Below, piece after piece: positions 26,676 to 34,046 of a DNA stretch of 64,000 bases. The notes under the pieces were generated by a model. That model did no database searches, had not been told where the DNA came from, and saw nothing but the letters and a program-made list of their open reading frames with translations. The position numbers were made by a program, and so were the translations under genes. This stretch comes from Lachnospiraceae bacterium NK3A20. GTDB lineage: Bacteria; Bacillota; Clostridia; Lachnospirales; Lachnospiraceae. The stretch lies in the NCBI GenBank assembly GCA_900107575.1, contig FNQX01000005.1, forward strand, positions 206,804-270,803, read 5' to 3'. Each line of letters opens with the position of its first letter. The first letter of the stretch is position 1.

Positions 26676-27602
26676 ATGAGTGTAATCGACTGTCAACATG
26701 TGAGCATCCGCTACATCACGGGTGATTTCAAATCCATAGGCCTCAAGGAGTACGTCGTGCGGCGCCTCACGCGCAATTACCACGTGAAGGAATTCTGGGC
26801 GGACAAGGACGTGACTTTCCGCCTCGAGAAGGGCGACATGCTGGGCATCATCGGCTCCAACGGCGCGGGTAAATCGACGCTCCTCAAGGCGATCACCGGC
26901 ATCATGGTGCCGACGGGCGGCCACATCAGGGTGAACGGCAACATTGCGGCGCTCCTCGAGCTCGCGTCCGGTTTCGACGGGGATATGACGGTGCGCGAGA
27001 ATACCTACCTTCGCGGCGCGCTCCTGGGCTACACGCGCAAATTCCTCGACGAGAAATACGACGAGATCATCCGGTTCGCGGAACTAGAGGATTTCCAGGA
27101 CTATATGTTCAAACAGCTCTCGTCCGGCATGAAGTCGCGCCTTGCCTTCTCGATCGCCTGCCTCGTCAATCCGGACATCCTGATCCTCGACGAAGTGCTG
27201 TCGGTCGGCGATGGTGCTTTCCGGAAAAAATCAGGCGCCAAGATGACAGAGATCATCAACAGCGGTGTGACCGCCATCCTGGTCAGTCACGTGATGCCGC
27301 AGGTTCGTGAGCTGTGCAACAAGATCCTCTGGCTGGAGCATGGCAAGCAGATTGCATTCTCCGACGACGTGGAGACGATCTGCGACGCCTACGAGGAGTT
27401 CCTGAACAACCCGGACAAGAAGAAAAAACCGCCGAAGAATGAGAAGCAGCTCCTGGAGCTCTCGGAGAAGTACAAGGTCCGGATGGCCCTTGAGCGGGAG
27501 AAAAAAGAACAGGCGGAGCGGGAGAAGCTGGCGAAAGCGGTCGCGGATCTGGAAGCGCAGCGAAAAGCAGCTGGCGAAGGCGACGATGCGGGCAAAGGCT
27601 GA
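26676..27602 (+). CDS. Polysaccharide/teichoic acid ABC transporter ATPase (TagH/Wzt-like)
   Basis: Walker A GIIGSNGAGKSTLL, signature QLSSGMKSRLAFSIA, Walker B PDILILDEVLSVGD and the H-loop ILVSHVMPQV are all intact. The order matches ATPases of polymer exporters, with the typical N-terminal region YVVRRLTRNYHVKEFWA. After the ATPase domain there is a highly charged, probably coiled-coil tail of about 55 residues (many K, E, A) instead of the larger extracellular or carbohydrate-binding domain of TagH or Wzt. Pairs with the permease just upstream. Confidence 0.93.
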   Translation: MSVIDCQHVSIRYITGDFKSIGLKEYVVRRLTRNYHVKEFWADKDVTFRLEKGDMLGIIGSNGAGKSTLLKAITGIMVPTGGHIRVNGNIAALLELASGFDGDMTVRENTYLRGALLGYTRKFLDEKYDEIIRFAELEDFQDYMFKQLSSGMKSRLAFSIACLVNPDILILDEVLSVGDGAFRKKSGAKMTEIINSGVTAILVSHVMPQVRELCNKILWLEHGKQIAFSDDVETICDAYEEFLNNPDKKKKPPKNEKQLLELSEKYKVRMALEREKKEQAEREKLAKAVADLEAQRKAAGEGDDAGKG

Positions 27603-27790
27603 ATTAAAGTGAAGCACGATATGATATAGAAGTGCTGCAACTGATTGGCAGTGACTTGTACAGGGACAAATCGCACAAGAATTTATAGTGCGGAATTTTA
27701 AACCAGATCGCATCAGCTTGTTATTATAGTTCACGCACATTGCAGATTTAGAAGCAGTGGCAAACGATATGAATGAGTTATGGGGGATTC

Positions 27791-29089
27791 ATGAATTCCG
27801 AAGCGGGAAATGATAAATATCTACAGGAGGATCTGGACGGCATCGCGGCCAGCAAAATTGTCACGGACAATCCCGACCGTTTCCTCGGCGCCTCTGTCCT
27901 CGTTACCGGCGCAACGGGACTCATCGGCTCGCTCCTCGTGAAGAGCTTTGCCGCGATCTCGCGGGAGAATGATCTCCACATGACGATCTTCCCAGTAATC
28001 CGCAGCAGGGAGAAGGCAACGCAGGTCTATGGCGAGGAGTTCCTGCAGAGAGAGGACGTGCGGCTCATCGAAGCGGATATCACCGAGCGGGGATTCGTGG
28101 AGGATGTGACGAGGCAGGTGGGATCTGATTCCGGGCACAGGTTCGACGCAGCGGACAGACGGGATCTGTCGCCAGAAACTGCGGAGAGTCCGAACCTGGA
28201 TGAAGGTTCGGACCCGAGTGCAAATCTCGCTGTGGCGAAAGCCCCTGCCCGGGGTGACATCACAAATGTTTCTGTGGGTGGAGAAGAGACTCCTGCTGAT
28301 ATCTCGATCAACTACATCTTCCACGCGGCGGCGGTGACGACCAGCAAGGTGATGGTGACGCATCCGATCGGTACGATTGACGCGGCGATCACGGGAACGA
28401 AGAACCTGCTGGAGTTGGCAGCGGCGGCGCACACGAAATCCTTCGTCTACATTTCATCAATGGAAGTGTACGGCGACATGAGCGTCTACGGCAGCGATCC
28501 GGAGGCGACAATGGCGAGAGAGAACCGCCTCGGCTTCATTGATCCCATGGTAGTCCGCAGCAACTATCCGGAGAGCAAGCGCATGTGTGAGAACCTCTGC
28601 GCGGCCTATCTCTCGGAGAAGGGCGTGCCTGCGAAAATCGCGCGCCTTGCGCAGACCTTCGGTGCGGGCATCCTGCCGTGGGAGAAGAGAGTCTTCGCAC
28701 AGTTCGCGGCAGCTGCAATGACAGGAGAAGATATCGTCCTCCACACGAAGGGATGCTCGGAAGGCAATTACTGCTACAGTGCGGACTGCATGAGGGGACT
28801 TCTCACAATTCTGCTGAACGGCGCGGACGGCGAGGCGTACAACGTGGCGAATGAAGCCTGCCACACGACGATTGCCGGCATGGCACAGCTGGTGGCTGAG
28901 ACAATCGCAGGTGGCAAAATTCGTGTAGCCTTCGATATCCCCGAGACCAACACCTACGGTTATGCCGCGGATACGAAGCTGACCCTCGACAGCACGAAAC
29001 TGCGGCAGCTCGGCTGGCAGCCGGAAGTGGGACTTGAAGAGATGTACCGCAGGACCATCGGCAGCATGGAATGCCGGCAGCGGGCATAG
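27791..29089 (+). CDS. NAD-dependent epimerase/dehydratase (extended SDR) with internal insertion
   Basis: Nucleotide-sugar SDR enzyme. VLVTGATGLIGSLLVKSF is the Rossmann motif, YIFHAAAVTTSK and FVYISSMEVYGDM are family blocks, and NYPESKRMCENLC carries the catalytic Tyr and Lys. The exact reaction is unknown. ATG 27791 after GGGGGA is preferred over ATG 27773. About 60 hydrophilic residues encoded near 28105-28305 separate the second beta-alpha unit from IFHAAAV; the DNA of this block contains two hairpins (GACAGA/TCTGTC at 28154-28170 and GTCCGAACC/GGTTCGGAC at 28188-28213). Ordinary relatives are 310-370 residues, against about 432 here. Confidence 0.85.
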   Translation: MNSEAGNDKYLQEDLDGIAASKIVTDNPDRFLGASVLVTGATGLIGSLLVKSFAAISRENDLHMTIFPVIRSREKATQVYGEEFLQREDVRLIEADITERGFVEDVTRQVGSDSGHRFDAADRRDLSPETAESPNLDEGSDPSANLAVAKAPARGDITNVSVGGEETPADISINYIFHAAAVTTSKVMVTHPIGTIDAAITGTKNLLELAAAAHTKSFVYISSMEVYGDMSVYGSDPEATMARENRLGFIDPMVVRSNYPESKRMCENLCAAYLSEKGVPAKIARLAQTFGAGILPWEKRVFAQFAAAAMTGEDIVLHTKGCSEGNYCYSADCMRGLLTILLNGADGEAYNVANEACHTTIAGMAQLVAETIAGGKIRVAFDIPETNTYGYAADTKLTLDSTKLRQLGWQPEVGLEEMYRRTIGSMECRQRA

Positions 29090-29298
29090 GGACACGCAGT
29101 ACAGCGACAGGCTCTTATGATCAATCAGACGACTGCCTGGCAAATATGACATTTTGTCCGCGGGAAGCGGCTGATAGTAGGCAAAGTGATGCTTTGCTAT
29201 GGTTGAGAGATTTTGTCCAAGGGTATTGTGCCTTAACGACTATAGATGAAATTTCGGCAGGTTTACAGGAGCCTCCGATAGGAGACTCAGGCTAATAT

Positions 29299-30996
29299 AT
29301 GCATGACAAGAACAGCCGCGGCAGCGGCGGCAAACTTCATATCGCGATGATCGGTCACAAGCGCGTGCCTTCCCGGGAGGGCGGCGTCGAAATCGTCGTC
29401 TGGGAACTGGCAAGGCACCTTTTGTCGGACGGCTATGACGTTGACTGCTACAACCGTTCCGGCTACCACGTGAACCGGCGCAGCTATGAGAGAATAGCAG
29501 GCAGGCCTGGTGTTTACGACGAAGGCGTACGTATCATCACCGTGCCCACGCCGGAGGACCGGAGACTGAACGCGTTCGTCTACAGCTTCCTCGCGACGCT
29601 GAAGGCGATATTCTGCCATTATGATGTCATTCATTATCATGCGGAGGGGCCCTGTCTCATGCTGTGGCTCCCGAAGCTGTTCGGGATTCGCACCGTCGCG
29701 ACCATCCACGGACTCGACTGGCAGAGATCGAAATGGGGAAACTTTGCGAGCCGGATGCTCCGGAAAGGCGAGGCCATTGCAGCAAAGGACGCGGATGAGC
29801 TGATCGTACTCTCACGGAACATGCAACAGTATTTCGAGAAGGAATACGGCAGGAAGCCTGTCTATATCCCCAACGGCATCGACCGACCGGCGCATCGAAA
29901 GATCGACCTCATCGGCAAGGGCTGGGGCCTCACTAAAGATGGCTATATCATGACTCTGTCCCGCATTGTACCGGAGAAGGGAATTCATTACCTTATCGAG
30001 GCATTCCGGCAGGTGCAGACAGACAAGAAGCTCGTCATCGTTGGTGCGAGCGGCAGCACGGATGAGTATCTTGCGGAACTTCAGGAGATGGCGAAGGAAG
30101 ATTCGAGGATTATTTTCACGGGCTTCAAGGAGGGACAGTACAAGGAGGAATTCCTCTCCAACGCTTACCTGTTCCTCCTCCCCAGTGATGTGGAGGGCAT
30201 GTCCATCAGCCTCCTGGAAGCAATGAGCTATGGCAACTGCTGCGTGGTGAGCGACATAGAGGAGAACACAGAGGTCGTGGAGGACAGAGCGGTTGTCTTC
30301 CAAAAGGGCGACGTGGAAGATCTGAGAGACAAGCTCCAGGATCTCTTCGATCACCCGGAGAAGGTGGACGCATACCGCAGTACGGCGGCCGATTATATCT
30401 GTACGAAATACAGCTGGGAGGCAACGACCAGAGCGACGGAAGCCGTATATGACGATGTGACAGGACGGCGCAGCACATATTTGCGCCGAGCCACTCCGGA
30501 AGATACAAGAATCCTTTTTGACTGGCGAAATGACCCTGTAGTGCGTGCCAATTCCTTCCATCACGAGTCGATCGAATACGAGCAGCACGAGCAGTGGTAC
30601 GCGAAGCTGCTACAGGATCCCTCCAGGGTGCAATACATCCTCATGGTGAAGAATTCTGCTGGGTCGAAAAGTGGAGAGGTTTTGCCGTGTACGCCGGACC
30701 AATCACGGGGGGATATGAAGGAGTATATTCCTGCTGGGCAGATTCGCTTGAACATAGAGGATGGTGAGGCAGAGATCGGCTACAGCATTGATACTGCTTT
30801 CCGCGGGCAGGGACTTGGCAGCAGGATCATCGCACTCGCGGAGGAACAGATACGGGAAGAAGAACTTCCGATCCATACGCTGGTCGCCCGGGTACTGCCT
30901 GGGAATACTGCATCCCACAAAGTTTTTCTGGCGAATGGTTTCCAGGTGAGCAAAGAGACAACCGAATACACTGAATACAGGAAGGAGATCGGGTGA
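29299..30996 (+). CDS. Fusion of GT4 glycosyltransferase and GNAT acetyltransferase
   Basis: Residues 1 to about 390 are a GT-B retaining glycosyltransferase of the DUF1972/GT4 type: KLHIAMIGHKRVPSREGGVE, TVATIHGLDWQRSKWG, IPNGIDRP, LSRIVPEKGIHYLIEAF and LPSDVEGMSISLLEAMSYG (E-x7-E region). Residues from about 395 are a GNAT domain: YLRRATPEDTRILFDWRND at its start and GYSIDTAFRGQGLGSRII as the acetyl-CoA loop. GNATs of this type (PseH-like) acetylate amino sugars. The fusion suggests that acetylation and transfer of one sugar are coupled. Inside the GNAT part a 25-residue insert, flanked in the DNA by direct repeats, lies between ILMVKN and AGQIRLN. Confidence 0.85.
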   Translation: MHDKNSRGSGGKLHIAMIGHKRVPSREGGVEIVVWELARHLLSDGYDVDCYNRSGYHVNRRSYERIAGRPGVYDEGVRIITVPTPEDRRLNAFVYSFLATLKAIFCHYDVIHYHAEGPCLMLWLPKLFGIRTVATIHGLDWQRSKWGNFASRMLRKGEAIAAKDADELIVLSRNMQQYFEKEYGRKPVYIPNGIDRPAHRKIDLIGKGWGLTKDGYIMTLSRIVPEKGIHYLIEAFRQVQTDKKLVIVGASGSTDEYLAELQEMAKEDSRIIFTGFKEGQYKEEFLSNAYLFLLPSDVEGMSISLLEAMSYGNCCVVSDIEENTEVVEDRAVVFQKGDVEDLRDKLQDLFDHPEKVDAYRSTAADYICTKYSWEATTRATEAVYDDVTGRRSTYLRRATPEDTRILFDWRNDPVVRANSFHHESIEYEQHEQWYAKLLQDPSRVQYILMVKNSAGSKSGEVLPCTPDQSRGDMKEYIPAGQIRLNIEDGEAEIGYSIDTAFRGQGLGSRIIALAEEQIREEELPIHTLVARVLPGNTASHKVFLANGFQVSKETTEYTEYRKEIG

Positions 30997-31019
30997 GAAT
31001 CCGATCTCTTTTGCTGAAG

Positions 31020-31324
31020 GGGCCAATAGCAGGATAGAGGAAATTCAGTCCCATCTTATTCCTGATATGATGGGCTGATAGCGCCCTGCAGAAAATTCAG
31101 TCCCACACAGGCAGTAGCATATCGGGCCAATAGCAGAATACAGAAATTTCAGTTACCAGAAATCCCTGGCTGAATCGTGATTGAATAGTGACGAAATTTC
31201 TCAGAACCTGCTATCGGCCCGATACGCTGAATGAAATGTGGGACTGAATTTGCTGGAAGCTCATATTGGCCCGAGCGGCTTGATCAATCGTGGTACTGAA
31301 ATTCCTCGGAGCTGCTATTGGTCC
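31020..31324. repeat. Phased 52-bp inverted repeat array, copy 2 (3 forward, 3 reverse)
   Basis: Forward units start GGGCC(A/T) at 31020, 31072 and 31124; reverse units end in GGCCC or GGTCC at 31220, 31272 and 31324. All steps are exactly 52 bp. Forward units share GGGCCAATAGC and GAAATTCAGTCCCA-like blocks; reverse units share TGGGACTGAATTT and GCTATTGGCCC. The layout matches 11956-12311. Confidence 0.88.
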
Positions 31325-31341
31325 AATACTTAATTTAAGGG

Positions 31342-31396
31342 GTAACAGTTCAGAACCAACGTTTCTGAACTGTTACGGGCTGTACTGAACAGATAC
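31342..31396. repeat. MITE-like dispersed repeat, copy 3 (hairpin plus end)
   Basis: The hairpin at 31342-31376 differs from that at 7748-7782 by one loop base. It is joined directly to GGGCTGTACTGAACAGATAC (31377-31396), so the internal segment of copy 1 is missing. Confidence 0.75.
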
Positions 31397-31414
31397 AAAC
31401 ATGATTGCCAATGC

Positions 31415-31444
31415 TTGCAATTACTAGCAGATAGGAGGTATATT
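31415..31444 (+). promoter_or_regulatory. Promoter of the relB-like gene
   Basis: TTGCAA (31415-31420) and TATATT (31439-31444) with an 18-bp spacer; AAAGGAG follows at 31451 before ATG 31468. Confidence 0.45.
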
Positions 31445-31467
31445 ATTTTCAAAGGAGCGTTATATTT

Positions 31468-31773
31468 ATGGCAAATACGACTGCGGTTTATGCAAGAATT
31501 GATTCAAATTTAAAAGAGAATGCGGAAAGTATTCTGCGTCAGCTGGGAATCTCTCCATCCAGTGCGATCCAGATGCTGTATAGCCAGATTGTTCTCACAA
31601 ATGGACTACCTTTGGATCTTCATCTTTCGTACAGAAAGCCAACGGCTGTCGGTAATATGAATCATGCTGAACTGGACGCAGAACTTACCAAAGGGTATGA
31701 AACTGCGGTGAAAGGCAACACTTATACAGTCGATGAAGTTGATAAACTGATGAAAGAAGAATTCGACGTATGA
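31468..31773 (+). CDS. RelB/DinJ family antitoxin
   Basis: Antitoxin of a type II toxin-antitoxin pair, normally binding a RelE/YafQ-type mRNA interferase and repressing its own promoter. The N-terminus TAVYARIDSNLKENAESIL then LGISPSSAIQMLYSQIV is the ribbon-helix-helix pattern of RelB/DinJ; the C-terminal half is the acidic toxin-binding region. AAAGGAG gives a strong ribosome site. Its stop overlaps the toxin start (ATGA), but the toxin gene is deleted internally, so the antitoxin is an orphan here. Confidence 0.9.
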   Translation: MANTTAVYARIDSNLKENAESILRQLGISPSSAIQMLYSQIVLTNGLPLDLHLSYRKPTAVGNMNHAELDAELTKGYETAVKGNTYTVDEVDKLMKEEFDV

Positions 31774-31915
31774 GCGAGACATTTCAGGTTATCTATTCAC
31801 CGGAGGCAGTAGAGGATCTGTTTTCTACATGGTAGATTCTGCCACTGGAACAGTAACGGTTCTCCGTGTATTCTATAGCGGGCAGGATATTGAGAGTATC
31901 TTAAAATCAGAGTGA
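31770..31915 (+). pseudogene. RelE/ParE family toxin remnant with internal deletion
   Basis: The start MSETFQVIYSPEAVEDL is that of a RelE/ParE toxin. The frame then breaks (stop at TAG just after), and the other frame continues as FYMVDSATGTVTVLRVFYSG to a final SILKSE, which is the toxin C-terminus. Roughly the central 50-60 residues are missing and the frame is shifted, so no functional toxin can be made. Confidence 0.85.
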
Positions 31916-32151
31916 GATATGTGAGGTGCGAGGTGCTGACGATTCAGGAGCAGACTTACATGAAGATCCGTCTCTTCCGGCTGGCACAGAAGCGCTGGAA
32001 GCTGTCTTTCCGTGACTGCGGCAGGCTGTTCGCGGAATATCACGTTTATGACCTTGTTGATGAGCTGTATGAGGAGTTTCACGTGCAGGGGGACGGAGCG
32101 AATCTGGATGAAATTGAGGATATTCTCCGTGCCCAGGGAGCGCACCTATGA
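31912..32151 (+). CDS. DUF3791 domain protein
   Basis: Small protein of the DUF3791 type: KIRLFRLAQKRWKLSFRDCG then LFAEYHVYDLVDELYEEFHVQG and EIEDILRAQG. These genes typically stand directly before DUF3990 genes and are probably the antitoxin partner. GTG 31912 overlaps the end of the toxin remnant; GTG 31933 is a possible later start. Stop overlaps the ATG of the next gene by ATGA, so the pair was co-translated. The gene looks intact although its partner is not. Confidence 0.8.
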   Translation: MRYVRCEVLTIQEQTYMKIRLFRLAQKRWKLSFRDCGRLFAEYHVYDLVDELYEEFHVQGDGANLDEIEDILRAQGAHL

Positions 32152-32437
32152 TACTACGGAATGACGTCGTGCTCTATCACGGGAGCCATACCATCGTAAG
32201 ACACCCGGATCTGTCAAAGTGCAGAGGCGAGAAAGATTTTGGCCGCGGCTTCTATCTGACAACCAGCCATGAGCAGGCGCAGCGCTTCGTAAAATCCTCC
32301 GTGAGGGCGCGATGGCGCAGGCGATCCAACTTCTCCTGCCATTCCGATTGAAGAATCAGGTTTGTTTCCGTACGGAAAAGTCACTTGGGACACTCACATT
32401 CATCGGGAGTGAGGCGGTATCATGGCAGACAGAATGA
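32148..32437 (+). pseudogene. DUF3990 ADP-ribosyltransferase-like toxin remnant with internal deletion
   Basis: The first part, VLYHGSHTIVRHPDLSKCRG and KDFGRGFYLTTSHEQAQRF, is the start of the DUF3990 (ADP-ribosyltransferase-fold) family. The frame then ends early at about 32351. In another frame the family C-terminus is still readable (LKNQVCFRTEKSLGTLTFIG to the TGA at 32435). About 80 central residues are lost, with a frame change. The two TA toxins of this locus are damaged in the same manner. Confidence 0.82.
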
Positions 32438-32643
32438 AAATCGAGGCGGGGTGCGACCTCCTTGCCGCCATGACGGCGGAGAATATCGCGAGGAAAACGC
32501 AGCGGCCGATCAACGAGACTCTGGAGCGGTTCATGCAGTCGATTACAGCGGAGCTGATCTATGACCTTCATACGGAGCAGCGCTTCCTCGGTCCGGCAGC
32601 GCTCACCGAAGAGTATATGGAAGAGACGAAGGAGATGAGTTAG
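32422..32643 (+). CDS. Small protein of a DUF3791/DUF3990 locus
   Basis: A 73-residue acidic, helical protein (MADRMKIEAGCDLLAAMTAE, then RPINETLERFMQSITAELIYD). It overlaps the toxin remnant by 16 bp. I know no function; a small gene of this kind often follows DUF3990 genes, so it is probably the third member of the module. It ends directly before glmM, whose ribosome site lies inside this gene. Confidence 0.65.
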   Translation: MADRMKIEAGCDLLAAMTAENIARKTQRPINETLERFMQSITAELIYDLHTEQRFLGPAALTEEYMEETKEMS

Positions 32644-34029
32644 ATGGGTAAATATTTCGGCACAGATGGGTTCCGCGGCGAGGCGGGCGTGCAGCTGACC
32701 GCAGATCACGCCTTCCGGATCGGCCGGTTCCTCGGCTGGTATTATTCGGAATTAAAGAGGCAGGAGGGCACGGATGAGTCCGCGCGTATCGTCATCGGCA
32801 AGGACACCAGACGCTCCTCCTACATGTTCGAATATTCCCTCGTCGGCGGCATTGTCGCGAGCGGCGCGGAGGCTTACCTTCTGCATGTCACAACGACGCC
32901 GTCCGTCTCCTACATCACGCGGGCGGACCGCTTCGACTGCGGCGTCATGATCACCGCGAGCCACAATCCCTTCCACGACAACGGCATCAAGCTCGTGAAC
33001 CGCATGGGCGAGAAAATGACAGACGACGTCATCGATCTGATTGAGCAGTTCCTCGATGGCAAGGTGAGCGTATTCGGGACGACCTGGAGCGAGCTTCCCT
33101 TCGCCAAGGGCGACAGGATCGGCACGACAGTCGATTACATCGCGGGCAGGAACCGCTACATCGGTTATCTCATTTCCCTCGGCGTCTACGATTTCAGAGG
33201 CGTCAAGGTCGGACTCGACTGCGCGAACGGGGGAGCATGGTCGATCGCGCCTGCTGTTTTCAATGCATTAGGGGCGGACACCTATGTCATGGGCAACCAC
33301 CCGAACGGACTTAATATCAATAACGACGTCGGCTCGACACACATCGACGCGCTGCAGAAATTCGTCGTGGACAATCGGCTGGACGTCGGCTTTGCTTACG
33401 ACGGAGACGCGGACCGGTGCCTCGCGGTCGACGAGGAGGGGAAGGTTGTGACCGGCGACCACATCCTCTACATGTACGCGAAATACATGAAGGAGCGGGG
33501 CAAGCTCATCGGCAATACCGTGGTCGCCACTGCCCAGTCGAACTACGGCCTGTTCAAGGCGCTGAAGGAAGAGGGCATCGACTATGTCCGTACCAAAGTA
33601 GGGGACAAGTACGTCTACGAATCCATGAAGGTGAACGGCTTCCGCATCGGCGGCGAGCAGACGGGGCACATCATTTTCTCGAAATACGCGACGACGGGTG
33701 ACGGCATCCTCACCTCACTCAAGGTCATGCAGGTCATGATGGCGAAGAAAAAGAAGCTCTCCGAGCTCGCGGATCCCATGCCGGTGTATCCTCAGGTGCA
33801 GGAGAAGGTCTACGTCTCGGACAAGGAGACGGTTTTCGACGATCCGAGGGTGCAGCAGTTGCTGAAGGAAGTTACCGAGCGCCTCGACGGCCAGGGGAGC
33901 CTCCTCGTGCGTCCCTCCGGCACTGAGCCTGTCATCCGTGTCGGCGTGGAAGCCCTGCGCGAGGACACGGCCAGGACGTACGCGGACGAAATCATTGATC
34001 TCATTCACAGGGTGAATGACGAGATTTAA
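32644..34029 (+). CDS. Phosphoglucosamine mutase/phosphohexomutase (GlmM-type)
   Basis: Alpha-D-phosphohexomutase superfamily. KYFGTDGFRGEAG at the start, MITASHNPF with the phosphorylated Ser106, AYDGDADRCLAVD (metal loop, about residues 252-258) and RPSGTEPVIRV (phosphate binding) are complete. The GTDGFRG opening favours GlmM (glucosamine-6-P to glucosamine-1-P), but a phosphomannomutase role supplying ManC is possible in this locus since no other candidate is seen. 461 residues, normal. AAGGAGATG lies 8 bp before the ATG. Confidence 0.85.
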   Translation: MGKYFGTDGFRGEAGVQLTADHAFRIGRFLGWYYSELKRQEGTDESARIVIGKDTRRSSYMFEYSLVGGIVASGAEAYLLHVTTTPSVSYITRADRFDCGVMITASHNPFHDNGIKLVNRMGEKMTDDVIDLIEQFLDGKVSVFGTTWSELPFAKGDRIGTTVDYIAGRNRYIGYLISLGVYDFRGVKVGLDCANGGAWSIAPAVFNALGADTYVMGNHPNGLNINNDVGSTHIDALQKFVVDNRLDVGFAYDGDADRCLAVDEEGKVVTGDHILYMYAKYMKERGKLIGNTVVATAQSNYGLFKALKEEGIDYVRTKVGDKYVYESMKVNGFRIGGEQTGHIIFSKYATTGDGILTSLKVMQVMMAKKKKLSELADPMPVYPQVQEKVYVSDKETVFDDPRVQQLLKEVTERLDGQGSLLVRPSGTEPVIRVGVEALREDTARTYADEIIDLIHRVNDEI

Positions 34030-34046
34030 GGGAAAACAACAGGCGG

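Noticed and set aside
28105..28305. Intein or group II intron in the SDR gene
   Set aside because: The segment is too short, has no intein splice motifs or endonuclease, and no intron domain structure.
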